Origin: Flavobacteriaceae bacterium NBU2977 | GTDB lineage: Bacteria > Bacteroidota > Bacteroidia > Flavobacteriales > Flavobacteriaceae | Assembly: GCA_019931105.1 (NCBI GenBank) | Contig: JAIOUW010000002.1 | Span: 744,001 to 808,000 of the forward strand | Reading direction: 5' to 3' | Length of the DNA: 64,000 bases | Shown: positions 1-9,647 of the stretch, piece by piece | Position numbering within the stretch: the first letter of the stretch is position 1 | Layout of the letters: each line of letters starts with the position of its first letter | Notes under the pieces: generated by a model | Databases searched by the model: none | What the model saw: only the letters and a program-made list of their open reading frames with translations | What the model was told of the DNA's origin: nothing | Program-made: the position numbers and the translations under genes

Positions 1-173
1 GTGAGGTAAAACCGGGCTTGGAAGCCGATTTGATCTTGGTCAACGGCAACCCGCTTGAAAATCTGGATGCCTTGCAAGACCTTGCCGGAGTCTTTCGGCA
101 GGGAAAATGGCTATCAAAATCGGAAATCGAAAAACGTCTGAACGAAATCGCAAAAAACGCGGCCCAAAACTAG
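1..173 (+). CDS. C-terminal end of an amidohydrolase (partial)
   Basis: Only the last 56 codons are inside the window, read in frame 3 to a TAG at 171-173. The visible stretch GLEADLILVNGNPLENL is the typical closing strand of amidohydrolases of the imidazolonepropionase/prolidase type, where the chain returns to the small beta-sandwich domain after the TIM barrel. A charged helical tail follows. The next gene, a complete amidohydrolase, starts 4 bases after the stop, so the two are probably co-transcribed. The catalytic part lies to the left of the window, so the substrate cannot be judged. Confidence 0.75.
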   Translation, partial: EVKPGLEADLILVNGNPLENLDALQDLAGVFRQGKWLSKSEIEKRLNEIAKNAAQN

Positions 174-177
174 CCTT

Positions 178-1425
178 ATGTATAGATTCTTGCTATTACT
201 CATCATTTGCCACGCCTGCCTCCAATCGCAAACCTTCCTAAAGGCCGATCGTGTTTTCGATGGCCATGAAATCCATGAGAATTGGGGCGTTCTCGTCGAA
301 GGGAATACCATCGTTTATGCAGGTAACATTTCAGAAGTAAAACTCCCCAAAAACACGAAGACAATTGATTTAAAGGGAACCACGCTGATGCCGGGCATCA
401 TCGAAGGGCACTCACACTTATTGCTACATCCCTATAATGAAACGGAATGGAACGATCAGGTATTGAAGGAATCCCCTGTCGAACGGGCCATCCGCGGAAG
501 CGTTCATGCCAAAAAATCATTGATGGCCGGCGTTACCACTATGCGCGACCTTGGTGCCGAAGGTGCAGGTTATACTGATGTGTATCTCAAAAAGACCATC
601 GAAGAAGGTATTGTTCCCGGGCCGAGATTGTTGGTGGCGGGCCCGGCAATCGTGGCAACCGGAGCCTATGGGCCAAAAGGATTCCATGACGGGGTCACCG
701 TTCCTTTAGGGGCCGAACCTGTTAGCGGTATTGACGAAGCGGTAAAAACTGTACGCCGACAAATGGGCAACGGGGCCGATCTCATCAAAATCTATGCAGA
801 CTATCGGTGGAAAAAAGGGGCACCCAGCCAACCGACCTTTTTACAGGAAGAAATCGATGCCATGGTCGCCGCTGCAACGACGGCCGGCAAGTACGTCGTG
901 GCCCATGCGAGTACGCCGGAAGGGATGAAACGTGCCATTTTAGGAGGTGTGGAAACCATCGAACATGGTGATGGCGGAACCGCCGAAATCTTTCAAATGA
1001 TGAAAACCAATGGTGTGGCCCTCTGCCCCACCTTGGCCGCGGGAGATGCTATTTTGCGATACGGCGGTTGGAAAAAGGGAAGCGATCCAGATCCGGAACG
1101 GATTACAACGAAGAAAAAATCGTTCAAGCTCGCTATGGAATCGGGAGTAGATATTGCCTTTGGTGGCGATGTGGGTGTTTTTCCGCACGGCGAGAATTAT
1201 CGCGAAATGGAAATGATGGTCGAGTACGGTATGCAACCTTTGGATGTCCTTAAATCAGCTACTTCCTTGAATGCCAATGTTTTCCATTTGAAAAGACTTG
1301 GGAAGTTGGAGAAAGGTTTTTTGGCAGATATCATAGCCGTAGAAGGTAATCCTACCAAAAATATATCTGTCATGCGCAAGGTAAGGTTCGTGATGAAAGA
1401 CGGAACTATCTATAAAAATGAATGA
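178..1425 (+). CDS. Exported amidohydrolase (imidazolonepropionase/Xaa-Pro dipeptidase type)
   Basis: A 415-residue metal-dependent hydrolase with an N-terminal signal sequence (cleavage probably near residue 18, LQSQ/TF), so likely periplasmic. Visible metal and catalytic positions are HSH (78 and 80), the possibly carboxylated Lys in DLIKIYADY (204), H243 (VAHAST), H263 (IEHGDGG) and D330 (FGGDVG). This is the set expected of the amidohydrolase superfamily branch that contains dipeptidases and imidazolonepropionase-like proteins. The actual substrate is not readable; a peptide or cyclic amide is the usual guess. It follows another amidohydrolase by 4 bases, a common tandem arrangement in flavobacteria. 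Confidence 0.85.
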   Translation: MYRFLLLLIICHACLQSQTFLKADRVFDGHEIHENWGVLVEGNTIVYAGNISEVKLPKNTKTIDLKGTTLMPGIIEGHSHLLLHPYNETEWNDQVLKESPVERAIRGSVHAKKSLMAGVTTMRDLGAEGAGYTDVYLKKTIEEGIVPGPRLLVAGPAIVATGAYGPKGFHDGVTVPLGAEPVSGIDEAVKTVRRQMGNGADLIKIYADYRWKKGAPSQPTFLQEEIDAMVAAATTAGKYVVAHASTPEGMKRAILGGVETIEHGDGGTAEIFQMMKTNGVALCPTLAAGDAILRYGGWKKGSDPDPERITTKKKSFKLAMESGVDIAFGGDVGVFPHGENYREMEMMVEYGMQPLDVLKSATSLNANVFHLKRLGKLEKGFLADIIAVEGNPTKNISVMRKVRFVMKDGTIYKNE

Positions 1426-1522
1426 ACCGCCTCCCTCATCACATGCCATCCGTTAACACCTCTTTAAGACTTTACGCAATAGTTTTCTGTATATTTAGAA
1501 CAGCTAATTAACTACTCTAAAA

Positions 1523-4500
1523 ATGACTACAAAATTACCCTTCGTTGCGTTCTTCTTCGCAACCCTTTCCCTATTCGCCCAAGATTTCAACATGGATCTA
1601 ATGCAAGATCTAAAACCAAGAAATATAGGTCCTGGTGGCATGAGCGGGCGCGTTACCGCCATCGATGCGGTTAATGATAATCCGGATATAATGTATGTGG
1701 GAACGGCATCGGGCGGACTTTGGAAATCGACTTCGGGAGGCATCAAATGGGAGCCTATATTCGACAAAGAACTGACGGCGTCAATTGGTGCGGTGGCCAT
1801 CCAACAATCGAATCCTTCGGTAATATGGGTCGGTACGGGAGAAGGAAATCCCAGAAACAGTTTGAACGGGGGCTATGGCGTTTACAAATCGTTGGACGGA
1901 GGCAAAAACTGGATCGCCATGGGCCTTAAAAACACAAGGCACATACATCGCATAAAAATCGACCCATCAGATCCCAATACCGTATATGTCGGTGCTATCG
2001 GTTCGCCCTGGGGCGAGCACCCCGAACGCGGGGTCTATAAGACTACAGACGGAGGCGAGACCTGGGAAAAAATACTCTTTGTGAACAACAAGACCGGTGT
2101 TGCCGACTTGGTAATGGATCCTGCCAACCCGAATAAATTGATAGCCGCGATGTGGGAACACAAACGGGATCCGTGGTTCTTTAAATCGGGCGGCCCTGGC
2201 AGTGGTCTGTACATGACCCATGATGGTGGTAAAAATTGGAAGAAGTTGACCGACGAGGACGGGCTTCCCAAAGGTGAACTAGGGCGTATGGGCGTTGCCA
2301 TTGCCCCTGGAAAACCGAATATAGTCTATGCCTTGATCGAATCAAAAAAGAACGCGCTGTACAAGTCGGAGGATGGCGGGTTCAAATGGAAAAAAATCAA
2401 TGATAAGGACGATATTGGCAACCGCCCTTTTTATTATTTCGAGCTTTATGTAGACCCACAGAACGAAAATCGCGTATTCTCCATATTTACCTATGTCAAC
2501 GTTTCTGAAGATGGCGGCAAGAGTTTTACCCAATTAATGCCTGCCTACGGGGTCGATAACGGTATTCACCCCGACCACCACGCGTGGTGGATCCACCCCG
2601 AGAACGGACAGTTCATGATGGACGGCAACGATGGGGGCATGAACATTACCAAAGATGGTGGAAAGACCTGGCGGTTTATCGGCAATATCCCCGTAGCGCA
2701 GTTCTATCATATCAATGTCGACAACGAATTTCCGTACAACGTGTATGGCGGACTACAAGACAACGGTTCTTGGCGCGGTCCCGCCTATGTCTGGAAAGCC
2801 CAAGGTATTAGAAATAGCTATTGGCAAGAAATCAGCTTCGGCGATGGTTTCGATGTCGTGCCCGACCCTGATGATTCCCGCTATGGCTATACCATGAGTC
2901 AACAGGGCTTTGTATCGCGCTACGACCATATTACCGGCAACAATTATATCGTGCGTCCTACGCCCCCCGATGCCGAGACCAAACTTCGCTTCAATTGGAA
3001 TTCAGCCATAGCCCAAGACCCCTTTGATAATAGTACCGCTTATTTTGGTAGTCAGTTCGTACACAAAACGACCGACAAAGGCCTGACTTGGGAAGTAATC
3101 TCTCCGGATCTGACGACGAACGATCCCGAAAAGCAAAAACAATCGGAAAGTGGCGGCCTGACCATGGATGCGACCGGGGCCGAGAACCACTGTACGCTTT
3201 TGGTGATCGAGCCCTCTGCGGTAGAAAAAAATATGCTATGGACGGGTTCCGATGACGGTCGGGTACATTATTCGCAAAATGGTGGCGCCAATTGGGTCGA
3301 GGTAACACAGAACATCAAAGGCCTGCCCAAAGGAAGTTGGATAGCCCAGATCAAGGCATCGAACAAAAATAAGGGTGAAGCACTTTTGGTCGCCAACGAT
3401 TATCGTAGGTTCAACTACACCCCCTATGCCTATCGTACCAAGAATTACGGAAAAACCTGGGAACGGATCGTTGATGAAAACGACGTGCAGAGCTACACCC
3501 TTTCGATCGTTGAGGATATCATCGATCCCAATTTAATGTTTTTAGGCACTGACGATGGACTTTACATCTCGTTCAACGCCGGGGCCAAATGGCAAAAGTG
3601 GAAAGAAGGCTTCCCTACCGTTTCAACGAAAGACATGGTCATACATCCACGGGAACATGACCTGGTCATTGGTACTTTTGGCCGTGCCGTTTGGGTATTG
3701 GACGACATAAGACCCTTGCGGGCAATGGCTCAAGATCCGAACATACTTCAAAACGAGATCAAGCTGTTCGAACCGCCAACGGCCTACCAAGCGGCCTATC
3801 AACAACCCACGGGAAGCCGTTTCGGGGGCGATGCCCTGTACAATGCCGAAAACCGAAAAGCAGGAGCCATGATTACCTACTATTTGAAGGAGGGCAAAAA
3901 GAAGGATGCGGATAAAAAAGATTCCGAAAAAGAAGAAACAAAGAAAGATTCCACGGCAACCGATGATAAAGAAGAACTTACCGGCGTGCAGAAAAAAGAT
4001 TCCATCCAGTTCGATTTTTACGAAGGAGACCGAGTTATCCGCACGTTAAAGTACAAAACCCCTGAAAAGGCAGGATTCCATAGAATTTATTGGAATATGG
4101 ATGAAAAAGGTCCAGATCGACCTTCGAGAAAAATCAGCAAATCAAATGATGAACGCGGCGGCACCGATGTAAAACCGGGGGATTATAAGATAAAGGTTTC
4201 TTTTGGTGATAAGAGCGATGAAACGAAGATCAAAGTGGAGTCGGATCCCAGACTTGATGTTTCCGTCGCATCGATAAACGAGGTCTATGAAAACTCCAAA
4301 AACCTCGAAAACCTTACCCAAATTGCGGCAGATGCCGTAAAGCAGTTGGTAGAAAGTAAGAACACCGCCGATAAATATCAAAAAGAACTGAAAGAACTTG
4401 ACAAGAAAAAATACAAGGACCAGATCAAGGCGTCAACCGATATTGTAAAACAAATCGATTCGGTAATCGCCCTGTATTTGGGCAAGGAAGACAAACGCCA

Positions 4501-4756
4501 GGGAATCACGAGAAATCCCGAAATAACGGTCATGCAGCGTATCGGCAATGCCAGTTATTATGTGGGCACACGAAAAAATGGGCTTACAGCCACCGAAAAA
4601 CGTTTGATGCAGTTTGCCAAAGAAGAACTTGATGGCGCACTACAGAAGACCAATACTTTTTTCGAAGAGAAGTGGAAAACGTATCGCGAATCCATGGAGC
4701 AACTGAATCTATCCCCATTTAAGGAAACCGAAAACTTCAGTTTAGAAAATGATTAA
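1523..4756 (+). CDS. Secreted sortilin/VPS10-like beta-propeller protein (glycosyl-hydrolase-like BNR repeats)
   Basis: A 1077-residue exported protein with signal peptide (FATLSLFAQ, about residues 1-19). The first 700 residues are built of repeated Asp-box turns such as KSLDGGKNW, KTTDGGETW, MTHDGGKNW, KSEDGGFKW and ITKDGGKTW, which indicate a large propeller like the sortilin/VPS10 or xyloglucanase fold. A Lys/Glu-rich linker (about 790-830) leads into a beta domain and a charged helical C-terminus. Databases often label this family glycosyl hydrolase, but the Asp boxes alone do not prove sugar cleavage. It has its own intergenic region, and a DUF2490 gene follows 58 bases later. Confidence 0.8.
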   Translation: MTTKLPFVAFFFATLSLFAQDFNMDLMQDLKPRNIGPGGMSGRVTAIDAVNDNPDIMYVGTASGGLWKSTSGGIKWEPIFDKELTASIGAVAIQQSNPSVIWVGTGEGNPRNSLNGGYGVYKSLDGGKNWIAMGLKNTRHIHRIKIDPSDPNTVYVGAIGSPWGEHPERGVYKTTDGGETWEKILFVNNKTGVADLVMDPANPNKLIAAMWEHKRDPWFFKSGGPGSGLYMTHDGGKNWKKLTDEDGLPKGELGRMGVAIAPGKPNIVYALIESKKNALYKSEDGGFKWKKINDKDDIGNRPFYYFELYVDPQNENRVFSIFTYVNVSEDGGKSFTQLMPAYGVDNGIHPDHHAWWIHPENGQFMMDGNDGGMNITKDGGKTWRFIGNIPVAQFYHINVDNEFPYNVYGGLQDNGSWRGPAYVWKAQGIRNSYWQEISFGDGFDVVPDPDDSRYGYTMSQQGFVSRYDHITGNNYIVRPTPPDAETKLRFNWNSAIAQDPFDNSTAYFGSQFVHKTTDKGLTWEVISPDLTTNDPEKQKQSESGGLTMDATGAENHCTLLVIEPSAVEKNMLWTGSDDGRVHYSQNGGANWVEVTQNIKGLPKGSWIAQIKASNKNKGEALLVANDYRRFNYTPYAYRTKNYGKTWERIVDENDVQSYTLSIVEDIIDPNLMFLGTDDGLYISFNAGAKWQKWKEGFPTVSTKDMVIHPREHDLVIGTFGRAVWVLDDIRPLRAMAQDPNILQNEIKLFEPPTAYQAAYQQPTGSRFGGDALYNAENRKAGAMITYYLKEGKKKDADKKDSEKEETKKDSTATDDKEELTGVQKKDSIQFDFYEGDRVIRTLKYKTPEKAGFHRIYWNMDEKGPDRPSRKISKSNDERGGTDVKPGDYKIKVSFGDKSDETKIKVESDPRLDVSVASINEVYENSKNLENLTQIAADAVKQLVESKNTADKYQKELKELDKKKYKDQIKASTDIVKQIDSVIALYLGKEDKRQGITRNPEITVMQRIGNASYYVGTRKNGLTATEKRLMQFAKEELDGALQKTNTFFEEKWKTYRESMEQLNLSPFKETENFSLEND

Positions 4757-4814
4757 GACTCGAAATTGTGTAATTCGTGTTTATTGAAGTGTGAGGTATT
4801 AAGATTTTGACCGT

Positions 4815-5498
4815 ATGAATCGACTACTGTTAACTTTAATGTTGTTCAACGTTCTTTTTGCAACGGCCCAAGAATCGGGAGAAAACAAATTGGGTTCTTG
4901 GCATATGTATTTCGGAACGAACCGGGTGTCGGAAAAATTGAGCATTCACACCGAGGCCCAAGCACGGTATTACGAACAGTTGAAGAACTTCAATCAATTA
5001 TTGTTGCGTTCCGGGCTGAACTATCATATCAATCCTAATGCAATAGCAACATTCGGTTACGGATTTATTGTTACCGACGGTACTTATGAAAAAATTCCTG
5101 GAGAAACAGAATCGAAGGAGCATCGTATTTTTGAGCAGTTCATTTTAAAGAACAAGGTCAACAAAGTAGCATTCGAACATCGCTACCGGCTTGAGCAACG
5201 TTTTTTGGATTTCGGCGACCGTACCGACACCCAACATCGGGCACGCTATCGGCTTCAGGTTACCGTGCCCCTGGCCAAAGCTGTGTTCTTAAATTTCTAT
5301 GATGAAATCTTTATCAACTTACAGAACGAGGTTTTTGGTCAAAACAGGCTCTATGGGGCAATAGGATTTCATGTATTCAAAAACACCAGTCTGCAATTGG
5401 GTTATTTGAAGAACCATTTTTCGTCGGCCCACTTTGATCGTTTACAGATCGGGGTTTTTATAAATACCGATTTGAGAAAAACACAGGTTACAAATTGA
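4815..5498 (+). CDS. DUF2490 family outer-membrane protein
   Basis: A 227-residue protein with a signal peptide (LFNVLFATAQ). The alternating hydrophobic pattern and short turns suggest an outer-membrane beta barrel. The features LGSWHMYFGTNR near the start, HRYRLEQRF in the middle and LQLGYLKNHF near the end are typical of DUF2490. Function is unknown. Its TGA stop (5496-5498) overlaps a TTG codon at 5495 that probably starts the next gene, suggesting translational coupling. Confidence 0.8.
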   Translation: MNRLLLTLMLFNVLFATAQESGENKLGSWHMYFGTNRVSEKLSIHTEAQARYYEQLKNFNQLLLRSGLNYHINPNAIATFGYGFIVTDGTYEKIPGETESKEHRIFEQFILKNKVNKVAFEHRYRLEQRFLDFGDRTDTQHRARYRLQVTVPLAKAVFLNFYDEIFINLQNEVFGQNRLYGAIGFHVFKNTSLQLGYLKNHFSSAHFDRLQIGVFINTDLRKTQVTN

Positions 5499-5977
5499 AA
5501 AGAAAGGTCTTTGAGACATCTGTTTCGGGTAGCGACCACTCCCTGATGCTTCCCGAAGAAATCGTGCTGCCCTTTCTCGAAAAGAATAAGAAAAGGGTCA
5601 AGATAAAGGCCTTCTTTGAAGGCCGGGAGCTCATATTTTATGGGGCCATCCTGAATATAAAGAGAAATTACCTCATGACGTTCGGCAAACGCTATCAAAA
5701 AGAATCGGGTGTTTTTCCAAACCACTATTTTCAATGGCAATTGTTCGAAGACGACTCCAAATATGGGGTCGAGATGCCCGAGTAGATGGAGGCGGTATTC
5801 GAAAGTGGCCCCGAAGGCCAACAAATTTTTGAATCGTTCACCCCGGGCAAAAAGCGAGGGCTCATCTACGCAATAGCACGCTACAAAAACCCACAAACAA
5901 GAATCGACAAATCGATTTTAATCTGTGAGAACCTAAAACGCCAGATTCTCGACCCTAAAGCGCTGCTAAAATCTTAA
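5495..5977 (+). pseudogene. YdeI/OmpD-associated family protein interrupted by an in-frame TAG
   Basis: Two consecutive reading frames in the same phase read as one protein split by TAG at 5783-5785. The first part (96 codons, probable TTG start overlapping the previous stop) is a DUF1905-like domain ending YGVEMPE. The second (from the ATG at 5786, directly after the stop) is the C-terminal YdeI/OmdA helical module with FTPGKKRGLIYAIARYK and a TRIDKSI helix. In intact relatives MPE runs straight into this module, so a GAG or CAG to TAG change is the simplest explanation. Either the gene is dead, or the downstream ATG restarts translation and two half-proteins are made. A sequencing error is possible. 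Confidence 0.75.
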
Positions 5978-6057
5978 GAAGACCATAATAATCCACCGAA
6001 CCTTTGTAAGAACGTTGATATGCTCTATATTTAAAAACTAATCATTAAGTAACTCAC

Positions 6058-8892
6058 ATGAAAAAAATTATATCTACGCTGATAGTGATGCTATTTTGCA
6101 TGGCAGGCCTATTGGCACAGACCGATTCGGCGATTTCTGAATCCGAAACGATTACCGAGGGTAAAATCCCTACCGACCCCAATGTAAAAGTGGGCAAACT
6201 TTCGAACGGACTCACCTATTACCTTAGAAATAATGGCAAGCCTGAAGACAAGGTTGAATTAAGGCTCGTGGTCAACGCCGGATCTATTATGGAAAGTGAT
6301 AGACAACTCGGCCTTGCCCATTTCATGGAACACATGAACTTTAACGGCACCAAGAATTTTAAAAAGAATGACCTTGTCGACTATTTACAGAGCATCGGTG
6401 TAAAATTTGGGGCCGACTTAAATGCATATACCAGTTTTGATGAAACGGTTTACATTCTTCCCATTCCCAGTGATGATCCCGAAAAACTTGAAAAAGGGTT
6501 TCAGATTCTTGAAGATTGGGCGCACAACACCACTTTATCCGAAGAGGCAATAGATGGTGAGCGAGGAGTCGTTTTGGAAGAGCTACGGCTTCGTCTGGGT
6601 GCCGATGAGCGAATGCAGAAAGTATACCTGCCCAAAATGATGTATGGTTCGAGATACGCCGACCGACTACCTATCGGCACAAAAGAAAATCTTGAGAATT
6701 TTTCTTATGACGATGTTCGCCATTATTACAAAACATGGTATCGACCTGATTTGATGGCGGTGGTGGCCGTTGGTGATCTGGATATCGAAACCATGGAAAA
6801 AAAGATCCAGGAACACTTTTCGGGTATCAAAAAGTCCGATAATCCGAAGAAGCGCGAATCTTATGAATTGCCCAATCATGAAGAAACCTTGATTGCCATT
6901 GCGTCTGACAAAGAAGCGGCGTTCTCACAGGTACAGGTCATGTACAAGGATCATTTTGAAGCTCCTACACTTACCACGATTGGTGATTATCGTGACAGAT
7001 TGGTAAAAAACCTTTTTTCGACCTTGATCAATAACCGATTGGATGAGTTGAGAAACAGTGCGAACCCACCATTTGTTTTTGGTTTTTCATCGTATGGGGG
7101 AACGTTTGCCAGAACCAAGAATGCCTATCAATCTTTTGCGATGACAAGCCCAGAAGGCCAACTTAATGGACTGAAGGCCATTTTGGAGGAAAATGAACGT
7201 GTAAAAAGATTCGGCTTTCAAGAAGCTGAATTCGAAAGAGCTAAAAAAAGTCTGCTCGCACAGTTGGAGAAACAATATAATGATCGCGATAAATTGGAAA
7301 GTGAAAGAATCGTAGGTGAGTATATCAATAATTATCTTGAGAATGCCCCGATTCCGGGTATCGAATGGGAGTTTGACATGACCAAACAGCTTTTGCCAGA
7401 TATAAAGCTGAAGGAAATTAGCGATCTCATCAACGCATTTTTACATGACGACAACCGGGTTATCGTCATTACCGGCCCTGAAAAAGAGGGGCTGACCCAA
7501 GTAACCGAGGAACAGGTTCGGGAGTTGCTCGAAAAATTAGAAACCTCCGAAATAGCCAAATATGAAGACGAAGCTGTAAGAAGCGAACTTTTGGAAACTT
7601 TGCCCGAACCCGGCTCCATTACCGATAAGCCAACAAACGAGACTTTGGGCACAACCACACTCATCTTGAGTAATGGTGCAACCGTGACTTACAAGAAAAC
7701 CGATTTCAAAAATGACGAAGTGCTGTTTAAGGCATTCAGTCCGGGCGGAACAAGTCTGTATTCAGATGAGGAGCTTAAGGCGACGACCTTTGCCAATAAT
7801 GGTCTGGCGGAAGCTGGTATTGGCGGGCTTTCCTTAACGGATATGAATAAATTCCTGAGCGGTAAAATTGTTATGGTCAATCCAAGTATACGTGGTTTCA
7901 GTGAAAACTTTTCGGGGTCGGCCGCTCCAAAAGACTTGGAAACCTTGTTTCAAATGATCCATCTCTATTTTACCGCACTGAACAAGGATAAGGAAGCCTT
8001 CAATTCGTTCATTACCAAACAAAAGAGCTTTTTGGGCAACCTAATGGCCAATCCACAGTTCTATTTTCAAGATCAATTGGGTAAAATCCGAAATGAGGGA
8101 AATCCGCGATATACCGGTTTTCCAACGATCGAAAAAATGGATGCTTCGGATTACGATTTGGCCTATGCCAAATATCAGGAGCGCTTTGCCGATGCTGGTG
8201 ATTTTCATTATTATCTAGTCGGCAACCTAGACGAAGAAAAAGTTGCCGAGTATGCAGAAAAGTATTTGGCCTCTTTACCGGGGAAACAGAGCAATGAAAA
8301 ATACATTCCCACCAAATTTAGAAGCAAGGACGAATATCAAAAACATGTCATAAAAAGAGGTGAAGATCCCAAAAGCAACGTCAGCATCACATGGATAGAA
8401 GAGATGCCCTATGACAGCAAGACCGAAATGGCGATAGCTGCCCTCGGCGAGGTGCTGAGCATTAAGCTTATCGAAAAGCTCAGGGAAGAAGAAGGTGGCG
8501 TTTACGGCGTTGGTGCACGTGGCAGCCTTAGTAAGATCTCATATTCCAGTATGACCTTCAGTATTAATTTTCCTTGCGGGCCCGAGAACGTTGACAAATT
8601 GGTAGCGGCAGCGTTGGCCGAGGTGGAGAAAATCAAGAATGAAGGCGTCACTCCGGAGGACATGACCAAGGTAAAAGAAACCTATTTGGTGAAATACAAG
8701 GAAGATTTAAAAACCAATAAATTCTGGATCGACAACCTATTGGAAGCCGATCAAGAAGATAAAGATGCCAATGCAATTTTGAACTTTGTGGAAAAATTGG
8801 CCGATTTAAAGGCTGAAGACCTACAAGAAGTCGCCAAAAAATATCTCGATGAAAAATATTTTCTTGGCATTCTTATGCCGGAAACCGAATAG
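6058..8892 (+). CDS. M16 family zinc metallopeptidase (PqqL-like, exported)
   Basis: A 944-residue protein with a signal peptide (about 1-21, MAGLLAQ). The inverted zinc motif HFMEH sits at 88-92, with a third ligand Glu in DGERGVVLEE around 168, as in pitrilysin/PqqL peptidases. Two M16 units follow: the N-terminal catalytic half with its C-domain, and a second half (from about 530) that keeps the fold but has no HxxEH, as expected for the inactive partner of a two-homology-unit peptidase. It probably degrades peptides in the periplasm. It is single-copy with its own upstream region, and no operon partner is evident. Confidence 0.9.
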   Translation: MKKIISTLIVMLFCMAGLLAQTDSAISESETITEGKIPTDPNVKVGKLSNGLTYYLRNNGKPEDKVELRLVVNAGSIMESDRQLGLAHFMEHMNFNGTKNFKKNDLVDYLQSIGVKFGADLNAYTSFDETVYILPIPSDDPEKLEKGFQILEDWAHNTTLSEEAIDGERGVVLEELRLRLGADERMQKVYLPKMMYGSRYADRLPIGTKENLENFSYDDVRHYYKTWYRPDLMAVVAVGDLDIETMEKKIQEHFSGIKKSDNPKKRESYELPNHEETLIAIASDKEAAFSQVQVMYKDHFEAPTLTTIGDYRDRLVKNLFSTLINNRLDELRNSANPPFVFGFSSYGGTFARTKNAYQSFAMTSPEGQLNGLKAILEENERVKRFGFQEAEFERAKKSLLAQLEKQYNDRDKLESERIVGEYINNYLENAPIPGIEWEFDMTKQLLPDIKLKEISDLINAFLHDDNRVIVITGPEKEGLTQVTEEQVRELLEKLETSEIAKYEDEAVRSELLETLPEPGSITDKPTNETLGTTTLILSNGATVTYKKTDFKNDEVLFKAFSPGGTSLYSDEELKATTFANNGLAEAGIGGLSLTDMNKFLSGKIVMVNPSIRGFSENFSGSAAPKDLETLFQMIHLYFTALNKDKEAFNSFITKQKSFLGNLMANPQFYFQDQLGKIRNEGNPRYTGFPTIEKMDASDYDLAYAKYQERFADAGDFHYYLVGNLDEEKVAEYAEKYLASLPGKQSNEKYIPTKFRSKDEYQKHVIKRGEDPKSNVSITWIEEMPYDSKTEMAIAALGEVLSIKLIEKLREEEGGVYGVGARGSLSKISYSSMTFSINFPCGPENVDKLVAAALAEVEKIKNEGVTPEDMTKVKETYLVKYKEDLKTNKFWIDNLLEADQEDKDANAILNFVEKLADLKAEDLQEVAKKYLDEKYFLGILMPETE

Positions 8893-8988
8893 AAACTCGA
8901 TTTACCGGGCTAAAAACGTTTTGAATCGCATTTGAAATGCCGTGTTTTAATTCTTAACTTTATTGCCCATCTAAAACATAGAACAACA

Positions 8989-9579
8989 ATGAAAAAAATA
9001 AAAATAATGGCCTTGGGTCTGGTTATGATAGCCGGTTATAACTGCAAGGAAGTCAAAAAGGATGCCGAGGATGCAGCCGAAGATGTTGAGACAGTTGTTG
9101 AAGAAGTAAAAGAAGAAGTTTCGGTCGAGACCATAAAGTTCTCAATGGAACCTAAAAGCGATAGCAACGTAAAGGGGGATGTCACATTTACGGAAGAAAA
9201 CGGTGAAGTAAAAATGACCGCGGTTTTAACCGGACTGACTCCCGGCGAACATGCCATACATATTCATGAAAAGGCCGATTGTTCGTCCGATGACGGTAAC
9301 TCCACCGGCGGACATTGGAACCCTACCAATGAACCACATGGTAAGTGGGGTGCTTCAGAAGGTTATCATCGGGGCGATATTGGTAATTTTACGGCCGATT
9401 CAGAAGGTAACGCCACTATTGAATTCAATGCTAGGGACCAATGGTGTATCGGCTGTGATGACGAGAACAAGAATATTGTAGGCAAAGCCGTAATCGTGCA
9501 TCAGGGAGTTGATGATTTCACATCACAGCCCAGCGGTGCCGCCGGTGCCCGGGTCAGTTGCACGGGAATTATAGAATAA
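8989..9579 (+). CDS. sodC: Cu/Zn superoxide dismutase, exported
   Basis: A 196-residue protein started at the ATG at 8989 rather than an upstream in-frame ATG, because 8989 opens a signal sequence (MKKIKIMALGLVMIAGYNC, possibly a lipoprotein). An acidic linker rich in Glu and Ala precedes the SOD domain. Metal ligands are visible as HAIHIHEKADC, GGHWNP, HGKWG, YHRGDIGN and, at the end, VIVHQGVDD. Paired Cys residues (ADCSS and VSCTG) would form the structural disulfide. It should convert superoxide to peroxide in the periplasm. A strong hairpin terminator follows at about 9598. Confidence 0.92.
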   Translation: MKKIKIMALGLVMIAGYNCKEVKKDAEDAAEDVETVVEEVKEEVSVETIKFSMEPKSDSNVKGDVTFTEENGEVKMTAVLTGLTPGEHAIHIHEKADCSSDDGNSTGGHWNPTNEPHGKWGASEGYHRGDIGNFTADSEGNATIEFNARDQWCIGCDDENKNIVGKAVIVHQGVDDFTSQPSGAAGARVSCTGIIE

Positions 9580-9597
9580 CGTAAAACAATTGGTTTA

Positions 9598-9624
9598 AAA
9601 AGCTGCCTATCTGGCAGCTTTTTT
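9598..9624 (+). terminator. Rho-independent terminator after the superoxide dismutase gene
   Basis: A perfect 9-base inverted repeat (AAAGCTGCC / GGCAGCTTT) with a 5-base loop, running into a T tract. It starts 18 bases after the sodC stop. Confidence 0.85.
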
Positions 9625-9647
9625 ATTTTGTTGGGCTACGAAAAAGT

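Noticed and set aside
1523-4756. Calling the sortilin-like protein a glycosidase
   Set aside because: Asp-box propeller repeats are visible, but no catalytic pair for sugar cleavage is identifiable.
5786-5977. Annotating the second YdeI piece as an independent small gene
   Set aside because: It is in the same frame directly after the TAG and is the second half of a known two-module protein, so a broken gene is the simpler reading.
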